Shown here: positions 8,435 to 17,862 of the stretch, one piece after another
Layout of the letters: every line of letters begins with the position of its first letter
How positions within the stretch are numbered: position 1 is the first letter of the stretch
Source of the DNA: Terriglobus saanensis SP1PR4
GTDB taxonomy: Bacteria > Acidobacteriota > Terriglobia > Terriglobales > Acidobacteriaceae
Direction of reading: 5' to 3'
NCBI RefSeq assembly: GCF_000179915.2
Contig: NC_014963.1
Coordinates: 806,001 to 870,000, forward strand
DNA: 64,000 bases
The notes under the pieces: generated by a model
The model's input: only the letters and a program-made list of their open reading frames with translations
Told to the model about the DNA's origin: nothing
The model's database searches: none
Position numbers and translations under genes: made by a program

Positions 8435-9043
8435 TTAAGTAATGTCGTCGGTATCGAAGGTGGGTTTGCGCCCGAGAGCGCTGGTATCGCGAACGCCGTT
8501 GACGAGCGTACGAACCACGACGTCGACGTCGATATCGTCGTCTGCTTCCGCAGTCTTTGTCTTCAGCGTGTCGGGCTCTGCGATGGGCCTGAGCAGAACG
8601 GTGCAGTGGGCCACGGCGACGCCGTCCTGGTTGAGGCCTTCGGGAGTTTTTGCCTTGATGCCGACATCGCGCGGGCTGATACAAAGCAGTTCGGCCACCT
8701 TTTCGCGGAGTTCCCCAGCGATGGGCACGATCTTGGGCTGCGCGAGAATGAGGACGGTGTCGATGTTGCCAATCTCGTAGCCTGCGGTGGCGATCTCTTC
8801 GAGCGCGGTGCGCAGGAAGATGGACGAATCGGCGTTCTTCCAGCGCTGATCGCTGGGCGGAAAGAAGGTGCCGATGTCTCCGGCGGAGACTGCGCCCAGC
8901 AGGGCGTCGGTGATCGCATGCAGAAGAACGTCGCCGTCGGAGTGGCCCGCGAGCCCGGAGTGGTGCTCGATCTTGAGACCGCCAATGACGAGGGGGACGT
9001 CCGGTTTGAATGCATGCGAGTCGAAGCCGTAACCAATTCTCAT
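8435..9043 (-). CDS. ispF: 2-C-methyl-D-erythritol 2,4-cyclodiphosphate synthase
   Basis: Fifth enzyme of the MEP isoprenoid pathway: cyclises CDP-methylerythritol phosphate with release of CMP. The N-terminal signature RIGYGFDSHAF holds the metal ligands Asp8 and His10, and GLAGHSDGDVLLHAITDALLGA carries the third histidine. KAKTPEGLNQDGVAVAHCTVLL is the usual family end near residue 157. The protein then continues for about 45 extra residues, acidic at first (EADDDIDVDVVVRTLVNG), which standard IspF proteins lack. It is divergent from ispD (83 bases between starts), so two consecutive-pathway enzymes share a promoter region. The core assignment is firm; the role of the tail is unknown. Confidence 0.95.
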   Translation of the reverse strand: MRIGYGFDSHAFKPDVPLVIGGLKIEHHSGLAGHSDGDVLLHAITDALLGAVSAGDIGTFFPPSDQRWKNADSSIFLRTALEEIATAGYEIGNIDTVLILAQPKIVPIAGELREKVAELLCISPRDVGIKAKTPEGLNQDGVAVAHCTVLLRPIAEPDTLKTKTAEADDDIDVDVVVRTLVNGVRDTSALGRKPTFDTDDIT

Positions 9044-9126
9044 AGTCGAAAGAAACCCCTCTTGCCCATTGTCTATGATCCGCGGAGATTTGCGATGAGA
9101 AGAAGAGGCGATATACTCCGATTCCT

Positions 9127-9840
9127 ATGCAAGTACACGTGATTCTTCCCGCCGCGGGCATCGGAACCAGGATGGCCGCAGGCACACATAACGTTTCAGC
9201 ACCCAAGCAGTTTCTGGCCCTTGGTGGTATTCCTATCCTGATTCACAGCCTGCGCGCCTTTGCCGCAGTGCCCTCAGTCACGACGATTCTTGTGGCGGTT
9301 CGGGCCAATGAGCGCGAACGCGTGCAGGCGCAGATTGATGAGTATGAGCTTTCCGATCGGGTAAAAGTCGTCGAGGGCGGCGACAGCCGTCAGCAATCTG
9401 TGACCAATGCGCTTCATTCTTTGAAGGCCGAAGCGGACGACGTGGTGCTGGTGCACGATGCCGTGCGCCCGTTGATCGATACGGCTTCGATTGAGCGCAC
9501 GATTGAGGCGATTGCGCGTCATGGCGCTGCCATTGTGGGGCTTCCTGCTGTGGATACGATCAAACAGGTAGATCGCACGGTGGATGGAGCGATCATTGCC
9601 ACTACCGTTCCGCGTGAGCGCATCGTGATGGCGCAGACGCCGCAGGGCGCGAAGTTTTCGCTGATGAAGCAGGCGTTTGACGAGGCGGAACGCGACGACT
9701 TCGTCGGCACCGACGAGGCCAGCCTTCTGGAGCGCGCGGGGATCGAGGTCTCCGTGGTGGCAGGTTCTCCACGCAACCTGAAGATCACGCAGCCTGCGGA
9801 TCTCGCGCTGGCCGAGTTTTACCTCTCCCAGACGGCGTAA
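9127..9840 (+). CDS. ispD: 2-C-methyl-D-erythritol 4-phosphate cytidylyltransferase
   Basis: Third MEP-pathway enzyme: couples CTP to methylerythritol 4-phosphate. At 237 residues it has normal length. The nucleotide-binding start reads VILPAAGIGTRMAAG followed by PKQFLALGGIPILIHSL. Other family blocks are VVEGGDSRQQSVTNAL, DVVLVHDAVRPLID and TPQGAKFSLMKQAF with the following TDEASLLERAG. It is transcribed away from ispF. The stop codon at 9838-9840 is directly next to the stop of the convergent GNAT gene, leaving no room for a separate terminator. Confidence 0.96.
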   Translation: MQVHVILPAAGIGTRMAAGTHNVSAPKQFLALGGIPILIHSLRAFAAVPSVTTILVAVRANERERVQAQIDEYELSDRVKVVEGGDSRQQSVTNALHSLKAEADDVVLVHDAVRPLIDTASIERTIEAIARHGAAIVGLPAVDTIKQVDRTVDGAIIATTVPRERIVMAQTPQGAKFSLMKQAFDEAERDDFVGTDEASLLERAGIEVSVVAGSPRNLKITQPADLALAEFYLSQTA

Positions 9841-10320
9841 CTACTCCCAGCCCTGCGTGTCTTCGTTCAGGCGAAGAATCATCTCGTTGTTTTGGGCAAA
9901 GCCGAAGCGCTCGTAGATAGGCCGCCCGAACTTCGAGGCATGCAGGGTGACGACGCCGATGCCGCGCTTTTTGCACTCTTCCACGCTGATACGGAGGAGT
10001 TCCTTGGCCAGGCCGCGACCGCGTGCGGCGGGAGCGGTGTAGAAGTTGGTGAGATAGCCCCGCGCCGGGGCGATGTCCATCCAGTGCGGCAGGAAATCCA
10101 TGATCCAGAGGCCGCAGGCGGCGAGGATGGTGTCGTCTTCCACGGCGAACCAGCCGAGGTAGCTTCCGTCCGCGAGTCGTGGCGTGACCCATTCGGTGAA
10201 AGCGGCTTCGAGCTGATCAAACTCCTGTTCAGTGCGGCTGAAATTGTCCGCGAACATGAGGCGGCGCTGGCGCGAGATCGTGGCGGCGTCGTCTACGGTG
10301 GCAAGTCGGATTTTGTGCAT
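9841..10320 (-). CDS. GNAT-family N-acetyltransferase
   Basis: A 159-residue acetyl-CoA-dependent acyltransferase of unknown substrate. The acetyl-CoA-binding motif A is visible as YTAPAARGRGLAKELLRISV (Q/RxxGxG/A type). A C-terminal block reads LHASKFGRPIYERFGFAQ, common in GNATs acting on amino acids or small amines. The ATG at 10320 starts MHKIRLATVDDAATI, a typical GNAT beta-1 strand. It lies divergent from tilS (14 bases between starts, so their promoters must overlap each other's coding starts) and convergent with ispD. Family firm, substrate unknown. Confidence 0.87.
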   Translation of the reverse strand: MHKIRLATVDDAATISRQRRLMFADNFSRTEQEFDQLEAAFTEWVTPRLADGSYLGWFAVEDDTILAACGLWIMDFLPHWMDIAPARGYLTNFYTAPAARGRGLAKELLRISVEECKKRGIGVVTLHASKFGRPIYERFGFAQNNEMILRLNEDTQGWE

Positions 10321-10334
10321 CTTGTGACGATACG

Positions 10335-11411
10335 ATGAAAGCGATGGCAGATCGCGCAAACCTTCCTTTGAATACCTCGCTTTTCCGACCGGGAGACCGT
10401 ATCGCCGTGGCCGCTTCGGCTGGCGCGGACTCCACCTCTCTGCTGCTGGCGCTCCATGAGCAGAGAGTCGCCCTGGGAATTGGGCTGTCGGCGGTGCATC
10501 TGCATCATGGAACCCGCGGTGCAGAGTCGGACCGTGATCGGGATTTTGTGCAGGCGCTGTGTGCGCGGCTGGACGTTCCCCTGCGTCTGGCGGAATCTGA
10601 TATTCCCGCGGCTGCCGAGGCCGACGGCGAGACGCTGGAAGAAGCTGCTCGGAATGCGCGTCTTGAACTCTTTCGGACCCTGATGTTGGGTGGCGAAGTG
10701 ACCATGGTGGCGACGGCCCACACGCAGGACGATCAGGCCGAGACGGTGCTGGCAAAGCTGCTGCGCGGCGCGTGGACTGAGGGTTTAAGCGGCATTCACC
10801 CGATCCTCTTCCTCGGCGAGGGCGAGCGTTTGCCGGTGATTCGACCAATGCTCCATCTTTCGCGGGTGCAGGTCGAGGCATTCCTGGAGGCGCGGGGCGA
10901 GGCCTGGTGTGAGGATTCCAGCAACACGTCCACAAAGCATATGCGAAACCGGATCCGTCATGACCTGATGCCGAAGATGCGCGAGTTCAATCCGCAGATC
11001 GCGTCCGCCTTGGCTACGACGGCAGAGCTGGCACGCGAGGAAGAAGCGCGCTGGGCCATTGAAATCGAACGACTTCTGCCCCAGTTGCTTCTACCGGGAA
11101 AGCCGGTGCGCGGGGGAGGCCGGGCGGTAGGAACTGCGTCGGGGGAGTCTGCTTTCTCCCTGGAGATCGAGCGTCTGCGACCGATGGACCTGCCCATGCG
11201 GAGGAGAATCCTGCGCGGGGCCGTCAAACGGCTGGGTTTAAGCCTCTCGGCGGCGGATACGCTGCGTCTGCTCCGGCTCGCGGGATTGGCTCCTGCGACG
11301 TCTCCGGTAGACCCTACGGTTTCAGCAAAAGTGGGCGCGCGCCTGTCCCTCGGATCGGGTCTGCAGGCGGAGCGGTCGGCGCGGGAACTGCGGCTCTCTC
11401 GTACCCGTTAG
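10335..11411 (+). CDS. tilS: tRNA(Ile)-lysidine synthase
   Basis: Modifies the wobble cytidine of tRNA-Ile(CAU) to lysidine so that it reads AUA; essential in most bacteria. It has 358 residues with an N-type ATP pyrophosphatase domain. The PP-loop is AVAASAGADSTSLLLAL, in which the usual SGGxDS reads SAGADS. Further family blocks are AVHLHHGTRGAESDRDRDF, VATAHTQDDQAETVLAKLLRG and the substrate loop EDSSNTSTKHMRNRIRH. It lacks a clear long C-terminal TilS domain, so it is a short form. The first ATG (10335) and a second at 10344 are both possible. ftsH follows 223 bases later, a neighbourhood shared with many bacteria (tilS-hpt-ftsH), although hpt is absent. Confidence 0.93.
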   Translation: MKAMADRANLPLNTSLFRPGDRIAVAASAGADSTSLLLALHEQRVALGIGLSAVHLHHGTRGAESDRDRDFVQALCARLDVPLRLAESDIPAAAEADGETLEEAARNARLELFRTLMLGGEVTMVATAHTQDDQAETVLAKLLRGAWTEGLSGIHPILFLGEGERLPVIRPMLHLSRVQVEAFLEARGEAWCEDSSNTSTKHMRNRIRHDLMPKMREFNPQIASALATTAELAREEEARWAIEIERLLPQLLLPGKPVRGGGRAVGTASGESAFSLEIERLRPMDLPMRRRILRGAVKRLGLSLSAADTLRLLRLAGLAPATSPVDPTVSAKVGARLSLGSGLQAERSARELRLSRTR

Positions 11412-11474
11412 GCGCGTCCTCCACAGGTACCGTTCCGTTGGTGCTGGCCCCGACAGAAAAATCGTGCGTACGCG

Positions 11475-11501
11475 TTAACTTTCCTGTCATAAGAGTAGAA
11501 T
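11475..11501 (+). promoter_or_regulatory. Candidate promoter for ftsH
   Basis: TTAACT at 11475-11480 and TAGAAT at 11496-11501 are spaced 15 bases apart (16 if GTTAAC is used), resembling a housekeeping -35/-10 pair. This would leave a leader of about 125 bases before the ftsH TTG start. The match is weak and rests on pattern only. Nothing else is recognised in the 223-base gap 11412-11634. Confidence 0.3.
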
Positions 11502-11634
11502 CGCAAGACGACATTTAGAGCGAGTCGAGTTCGTCGCATCTTTGGCGCCTGACCTTCGTCTAATGGACTAGCCCGCAGTACGGGGTGTGGCGTGCGCGGA
11601 TGTGGCTGCCTGGGAATGAATCGAGGGAATCGGA

Positions 11635-13554
<1,920 letters not shown>

Positions 13555-13569
13555 TTTTTCCTTGTTCCA

Positions 13570-13600
13570 AAGGGTGCAGCTTCGGCTGCGCCCTTTTTCT
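13570..13600 (+). terminator. Rho-independent terminator after ftsH
   Basis: An 11-bp stem (AAGGGTGCAGC / GCTGCGCCCTT, one G-T pair) with a TTCG tetraloop is followed by TTTCTTTT. It ends ftsH transcription 15 bases after its stop codon, so lptE needs its own promoter. Confidence 0.9.
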
Positions 13601-13654
13601 TTTGCGGTACGCTCCGGGTGAGGCGTTCGCAGGCGACAATGGGGAGGTATGAGA

Positions 13655-14164
13655 ATGCGTTCACTGCTGGGGCTCGGATTGGTTCTGCTGACGGGCTGCG
13701 GATATCACACGGCAGGATCGGCGACACATATTCCCGCCGGCATCTCGGTATTGGCGATACCGACCTTCAAGAACAGAACCCATGCGTATCACACGGAAGT
13801 GGCTTTCACCTCCGCGGTGATTCACGAGATGAATACGCGCACGAAGTATCGGATCATCAACAGCGCGACCGCACCGAGCGACGCGACGCTGGAGGGTACG
13901 ATCCTGACGGAGTCCGTTGCGCCTCTGACGTACGACTCCTCCAGTGGAGCGACCTCCAGCTACCTGATTACGCTGACGGCGAAGGTCGTGCTGACGTCCT
14001 CCACAGGGCGTGTGCTTTACCAGAACTCGAAGTTTTCCTTTCGGCAGCAGTACCAGTCGACGCAGGATCTTTCGGCCTTTGTGCAGGAAGATACTCCGGC
14101 AGTGGACCGGATGGCGCGAGACTTTGCGCAAACGCTGGTTTCAGACATACTGGAATCGCTCTAA
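13655..14164 (+). CDS. lptE: LptE-like LPS-assembly lipoprotein
   Basis: Small outer-membrane lipoprotein expected to act as the plug of LptD during LPS export. It has 169 residues. The signal peptide ends in the lipobox LLTGC, followed by GYHTAGSATHIPAGISVLAIPTF, the standard LptE opening. Later blocks (ATLEGTILTESVAPL, and QNSKFSFRQQYQ) fit the family. GGGGAGG at 13641-13647 is only one base from the first ATG (13649) but seven bases from the second (13655), so I take the second. The start differs by two residues only. An exported hydrolase gene follows 41 bases downstream. Family membership rests on the N-terminal pattern; LptE proteins diverge widely. Confidence 0.82.
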   Translation: MRSLLGLGLVLLTGCGYHTAGSATHIPAGISVLAIPTFKNRTHAYHTEVAFTSAVIHEMNTRTKYRIINSATAPSDATLEGTILTESVAPLTYDSSSGATSSYLITLTAKVVLTSSTGRVLYQNSKFSFRQQYQSTQDLSAFVQEDTPAVDRMARDFAQTLVSDILESL

Positions 14165-14205
14165 ATACCACCAAAGATTCGCACCACGGATTAAGGAGCT
14201 TTGCC

Positions 14206-14997
14206 ATGCGCCGTTTTTTGATTGGACTCTTCTTCGTTGCCGCTACCCTGCAAGCGCAGACCCACGACCACGGAGGCATGTTGGGGACGCAGATGAACTC
14301 AACCAACACAAAGGGCATGGTGGTGAGCTTCAAGAGTGGCGGCGAGACGGTGCAGGCCGAGATGTTTGTGGCTATGGGTAAGCAGCGGGCGGCCACGCCG
14401 GTGTTGCTGCTGATTCCGGAGTGGTGGGGCCTGAACGATTGGGTGCGTGAGCAGGCACGGACCTTCGCTGCTGCTGGCTACACTGCGATTGCGGTGGATC
14501 TGTATCGCGGTCAGGTCGCTACGGACGCGGAGACGGCGCATGAACTGATGCGCGGCCTGCCCCACGACCGCGCTCTGCGCGATCTGGATGGCGCCTTGGA
14601 GTTTGTCCACAAGACGGTAGGCGCTGGCGCTAAGGTCGGGGTCGTGGGCTGGTGCATGGGCGGCGGATACGCCATCGATTTCGCCGTGGCGCAGCCAAAC
14701 CTGCAGGCCGTCGTTGTGAACTACGGAGCGCTTCCCACGGACAAGACGACCCTTGCCAAGATTCAGGCACCCGTTCTGGGGAACTTCGGCGCTCTGGATA
14801 AGGGCATCACGCCCGCGATGGTGGACGAGTTCACCGCTTCGATGAAAGAGCTGCACAAGGACGTCGATGTGAAGGAGTACCCGGACACAGGGCACGCCTT
14901 CCAGAACGAAGACAACAAGACCGGGTACAACGCTGCCGATGCGATGGATGCGAGGCGTCGGACGATGTTGTTTTTGAACAGCCAGTTGAAGCGATAG
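14206..14997 (+). CDS. Exported dienelactone hydrolase-family protein
   Basis: A 263-residue alpha/beta hydrolase with a signal peptide (RRFLIGLFFVAATLQAQ). The nucleophile is cysteine in GVVGWCMGGGYAIDFA (C150), the hallmark of dienelactone hydrolases. The remaining triad residues probably lie in NFGALDKGI (Asp) and YPDTGHAFQNE (His). The loop LLLIPEWWGLNDWVREQA matches the family oxyanion region. Dienelactone hydrolases are usually cytosolic, so an exported form suggests a role on extracytoplasmic esters or lactones; the substrate is not evident. AAGGAG lies seven bases before the ATG at 14206. It follows lptE by 41 bases and may share its transcript. Confidence 0.9.
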   Translation: MRRFLIGLFFVAATLQAQTHDHGGMLGTQMNSTNTKGMVVSFKSGGETVQAEMFVAMGKQRAATPVLLLIPEWWGLNDWVREQARTFAAAGYTAIAVDLYRGQVATDAETAHELMRGLPHDRALRDLDGALEFVHKTVGAGAKVGVVGWCMGGGYAIDFAVAQPNLQAVVVNYGALPTDKTTLAKIQAPVLGNFGALDKGITPAMVDEFTASMKELHKDVDVKEYPDTGHAFQNEDNKTGYNAADAMDARRRTMLFLNSQLKR

Positions 14998-15028
14998 GCC
15001 CCGAACCAGCGCGTGTAACCCCAGCGGT

Positions 15029-15046
15029 GGGGGTATCTGTACCCCC
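15029..15046 (+). other. Short GC hairpin upstream of the XRE gene
   Basis: GGGGGTA and TACCCCC form a perfect 7-bp stem around a TCTG loop, 32 bases after the hydrolase stop and about 115 bases before the regulator. There is no T-run after it. It could be a weak transcript end, a Rho-site hairpin or an operator-like dyad; the sequence does not decide. Confidence 0.45.
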
Positions 15047-15160
15047 GACCCCATTCTGACCCTGAGTCTGCTTCGGCACGAATCCGGAGAGGTACGGCAA
15101 ACTCTGCATCTGCGTAGTTTGTGCTTGCCTCCGGGTTTGGCCCCCGTTACTTTGTGGTCA

Positions 15161-15574
15161 ATGGCTGACATGCACATCATGACTCCGGCGGTGCCGGCAA
15201 CACTCTCTTCGGAGCCCGTGTCGATGAATATCGGTGGGACGATCCGCGGTTTTCGTCTGCAAAAAGGCATGTCGCAGGGCGATATTGAGAAGCGCACCGG
15301 CCTCTTGCGTTGCTACCTCTCCCGCGTTGAGAACGGCCACACGGTGCCCTCGCTGGAGACGCTGAAAAAGATTGCCTCGGCGCTGGACCTACCCTTGTCG
15401 CAGTTTTTTGCCGAAGAGGGCGTGGTACGGGATATGTCCCAGCAGCTCAGCTTGTCCGAGGATGAGATCAAGTTCCTGACGCAGGTGCAGCGGTACTCGT
15501 CGAATCTGTCCGATGGCGACCGGAAGTTGCTGCTGGCGATGGTGCGGAAGTTTGCGCAGACGGCTACGAATTAG
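15161..15574 (+). CDS. XRE-family helix-turn-helix regulator
   Basis: A small DNA-binding regulator. The HTH occupies roughly residues 23-85 from this start: IGGTIRGFRLQKGMSQGDIEKRTGLL, then the recognition helix region RCYLSRVENGHTVPSLETL and LPLSQFF. The C-terminal half (SEDEIKFLTQVQRYSSNLSDGDRKLLLAMVRKFA) is helical and probably dimerises. The start is uncertain: ATG at 15161 gives 137 residues, GTG at 15119 would be longer, and the methionine just before NIGGTIRG would remove the poorly conserved first 21. It is flanked upstream by a GC hairpin and downstream by a strong terminator. No target is evident; the single-domain form suggests a stress or developmental regulator. Confidence 0.83.
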   Translation: MADMHIMTPAVPATLSSEPVSMNIGGTIRGFRLQKGMSQGDIEKRTGLLRCYLSRVENGHTVPSLETLKKIASALDLPLSQFFAEEGVVRDMSQQLSLSEDEIKFLTQVQRYSSNLSDGDRKLLLAMVRKFAQTATN

Positions 15575-15590
15575 GTTTCAGGTTTCTCCC

Positions 15591-15632
15591 AAAGCAGAAG
15601 GCCCGGACGGTTTGTCCGGGCCTTCTGCTTTT
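15591..15632 (+). terminator. Strong bidirectional terminator after the XRE gene
   Basis: An 18-bp perfect stem (AAAGCAGAAGGCCCGGAC and its complement) with a GGTTT loop ends in TTTTTG. Because the stem starts with AAA and ends with TTT, it can also stop transcription arriving from the convergent S15-type gene. Confidence 0.92.
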
Positions 15633-15640
15633 TGTTCTTC

Positions 15641-15804
15641 TTTGTCATCCCGTAGCGGAGGAGAGGGATCTGATTTTACTCAGAAACAGATCCCTCTCCT
15701 CCGCTACGGGATGACAAAAGGAAAAGGCTTCCTTAGAAATCCGGTTTGTGCGCTCTGCGCGACCCCACCCTTTGCGCGATGAAGCTGCGCAAAGAATGGG
15801 GCAC
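15641..15804. repeat. Inverted REP pair plus two-hairpin unit
   Basis: Two REP-like units face each other as a perfect 32-bp inverted repeat: 15641-15672 (TTTGTCATCCCGTAGCGGAG onward) and 15687-15718, with a 14-base spacer. A two-hairpin unit follows at 15743-15804 on the plus strand. Its stem reads CTTTGCGC / GCGCAAAG, where other copies have CTTTCGCG / CGCGAAAG, and it ends GGGGCAC. The cluster lies between the convergent XRE and S15-type genes. Confidence 0.88.
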
Positions 15805-15812
15805 AAAAGCGA

Positions 15813-17744
15813 CTACGGGAGAACGAGGAGTTCTACGCCGCTGGGGGCCGAGGCGGAGTGGAAGATTGTCTGGGTGGCCTTCACGAACTGCTCCGGTTTG
15901 GCGTGCGGGATGTCCGTGAAGGTCTGCGGGTTGCGGTCGGTCAGGGGGAACCAGCTGCTTTGGACCTGCACCATGATGCGGTGGCCACGGCGGAAGGTGT
16001 GATGGATATCCGGCATGTTGAAGTTGATCTCGGTCACTTCGCCGGGTTTGAGGGTCGTGGGATGCTCCCAGCTCGTGCGGAACTTGGCGCGGAAGGGTTC
16101 GCCGCGGAGAAGCTGCTGGTAGTTGCCCATCAGGACCGGCGGAGCGGAGACGATGCGTTTGCCCATGGCTGGGTCAATCGGAGGGCTGGGGTAGTCGGCA
16201 GGGTAGACGTCGATCAGCTTCACGACGAAGTCCGCATCGGTTCCGGTGGAGGCGATGCGGAGCTTCGGCGAGATCGGCCCGGCTACGGTGAGGTCTTCGG
16301 TCAGCGGTTCGGTCTGGTAGACGAGGACATCGGGGCGCGTCGCGGCAAAGCGCTGGTCGTCTGCCATGTAGCGCTGGGGAACGGTATCCGTGACGTAACC
16401 GACGAACGGGACGGGATGGGCCGGATCGGCGACGTACTCATCCTTGCTTTCCTTCGCGGTCGGGGCGTCGAAAGAGAGTTTGCCGTTGGCGTGGAAGTAG
16501 ACCATCTTCTTCGTCGCAGGCTTGGGCGGCCAGGCGTCGTAGCTGCGCCAGGCGTTGGTGCCGGTCTCGAAGACATAGGCTTTGGGAAGCGGCTTCGATT
16601 CCTTGTCCTTGAGGTAATGCTCAAAGAACGGGAACTGGATGTGTTTGCGGAAGTATTCTCCCGTTTTGGCGTTGAACTGCACATCGCCGAGATGGTCTCC
16701 GTCGGTGCGCGCCCAGCCGCCGTGCGTCCACGGACCGATGACGACGGTGTTGGTGGCTCCGGGGTTCAGTTCATCGATCGCGTGGAAGGTGACGAGCGGA
16801 CCGGTGAGGTCTTCGGCGTCGAACCAGCCGCCGACGGTCATGACGGCGGCGTGGACGTTGCGCATGTGGGGCGCAAGGTTGCGTGCCTTCCAGTAGCTGT
16901 CATAGGTGTTGTGGAAGGCCTGATCGCTGAAGAGGCTCTCTTTGCTGTCTTTGACGACGAGGGAGTTCAGGTCTGCCAGGTTGCCAGCATGGAGATAGTA
17001 GTCGTAGGTATCCGGCGTGCCGAAGTCGAAGTGATTGCGTTCGGCGGATGGCAGCATGGGGTTCTTCTGCGGTGTGAAGCCGGTGTAGAAGCCGAAGTTG
17101 GCTCCAAGCATAAAAGCACCGCCGTGGTAGCTATCGTCCGCGCCAATAAAGAGGTTCGTCATCGGCGCCTGGGGACTGGCGGCCTTGATGGCGGGATGCG
17201 AATCGATGATGGAAGCGGAGGTGAAGAAGCCAGGATAGGAGATACCGGTGATGCCGACGCGTCCGTTGTTATTCTCCACATGCTTCAGAAGGAACTCGAC
17301 GGTGTCGTACATATCGGAGGCGTCGTCGACGTCCTTGGGAGATTTCTTGTCGTCGATGTGCGGGCGCATCTCGGTAAAGGTGCCTTCGGACTGATAGCGC
17401 CCGCGGACATCCTGGCAGACGAAGATGTATCCGGATTCGACGAGCTCCATACTGGAGCCAGCAAAGGCGGTGGCGAACTTGTCCTCGCCGTAGGGACCGC
17501 AGGAGTAGGGCGTCCGCGTCATCAGGAAGGGATAGGGGCCTGCGTCTTTGAAGTCGCCTGACTGCGGTACGTAGACCGCCGTAAAAAGCTTGACGCCGTC
17601 GCGCATGGGAATACGGTACTCATATTTGGCATAGTGCGATGGGATGAAGTCTGCAGCGGGTGCGGCGGCCTGTGCTCGGCTATGCGGAGTGCAGAGGAGG
17701 GAGACAAAGGCAAAAAAAACGACGAGTCGCTGGAGACGGGACAT
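15813..17744 (-). CDS. Exported CocE/NonD-type S15 hydrolase
   Basis: A 643-residue secreted serine hydrolase of the X-Pro dipeptidyl-peptidase / alpha-amino-acid ester hydrolase / glutaryl-acylase family. A signal peptide covers residues 1-25. The N-terminal alpha/beta domain has the oxyanion tyrosine region MTRTPYSCGPYG and the nucleophile in GRVGITGISYPGFF (Ser169). The GGWFDAEDLTG block carries the likely acid, and PWTHGGWARTDG the histidine. The C-terminal third is the jelly-roll PepX_C domain ending in NPQTFTDIPHAK. GGAGGA precedes the ATG at 17744. Known relatives cleave amino-acid esters, cocaine or acyl side chains of beta-lactams; the natural substrate here is probably a peptide or amino-acid ester. 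It stands as a single gene behind a repeat cluster. Confidence 0.92.
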   Translation of the reverse strand: MSRLQRLVVFFAFVSLLCTPHSRAQAAAPAADFIPSHYAKYEYRIPMRDGVKLFTAVYVPQSGDFKDAGPYPFLMTRTPYSCGPYGEDKFATAFAGSSMELVESGYIFVCQDVRGRYQSEGTFTEMRPHIDDKKSPKDVDDASDMYDTVEFLLKHVENNNGRVGITGISYPGFFTSASIIDSHPAIKAASPQAPMTNLFIGADDSYHGGAFMLGANFGFYTGFTPQKNPMLPSAERNHFDFGTPDTYDYYLHAGNLADLNSLVVKDSKESLFSDQAFHNTYDSYWKARNLAPHMRNVHAAVMTVGGWFDAEDLTGPLVTFHAIDELNPGATNTVVIGPWTHGGWARTDGDHLGDVQFNAKTGEYFRKHIQFPFFEHYLKDKESKPLPKAYVFETGTNAWRSYDAWPPKPATKKMVYFHANGKLSFDAPTAKESKDEYVADPAHPVPFVGYVTDTVPQRYMADDQRFAATRPDVLVYQTEPLTEDLTVAGPISPKLRIASTGTDADFVVKLIDVYPADYPSPPIDPAMGKRIVSAPPVLMGNYQQLLRGEPFRAKFRTSWEHPTTLKPGEVTEINFNMPDIHHTFRRGHRIMVQVQSSWFPLTDRNPQTFTDIPHAKPEQFVKATQTIFHSASAPSGVELLVLP

Positions 17745-17862
17745 GCTTCCTCCGGATGAAGTGGTTGGAGAGAAGTGTACTTGGTTGTTGCTTCCGTAAC
17801 TGGAGGTATGCGACTCAACCCTGACCAGGAATTCCGTAATGGGATAGCTTGTGCCGAGAATA

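Noticed and set aside
11412-11634. Possible tRNA or riboswitch in the ftsH leader
   Set aside because: No cloverleaf or known riboswitch core could be built from the sequence; only a weak promoter candidate is seen.
13618-14205. N-terminal extension of the dienelactone hydrolase reading through lptE
   Set aside because: The frame overlaps lptE out of frame; AAGGAG and a signal peptide at 14206 define the real start.
15858-17561. 567-codon open frame on the plus strand
   Set aside because: Antisense to the S15-type hydrolase with its catalytic motifs; high GC third positions create such shadow frames.
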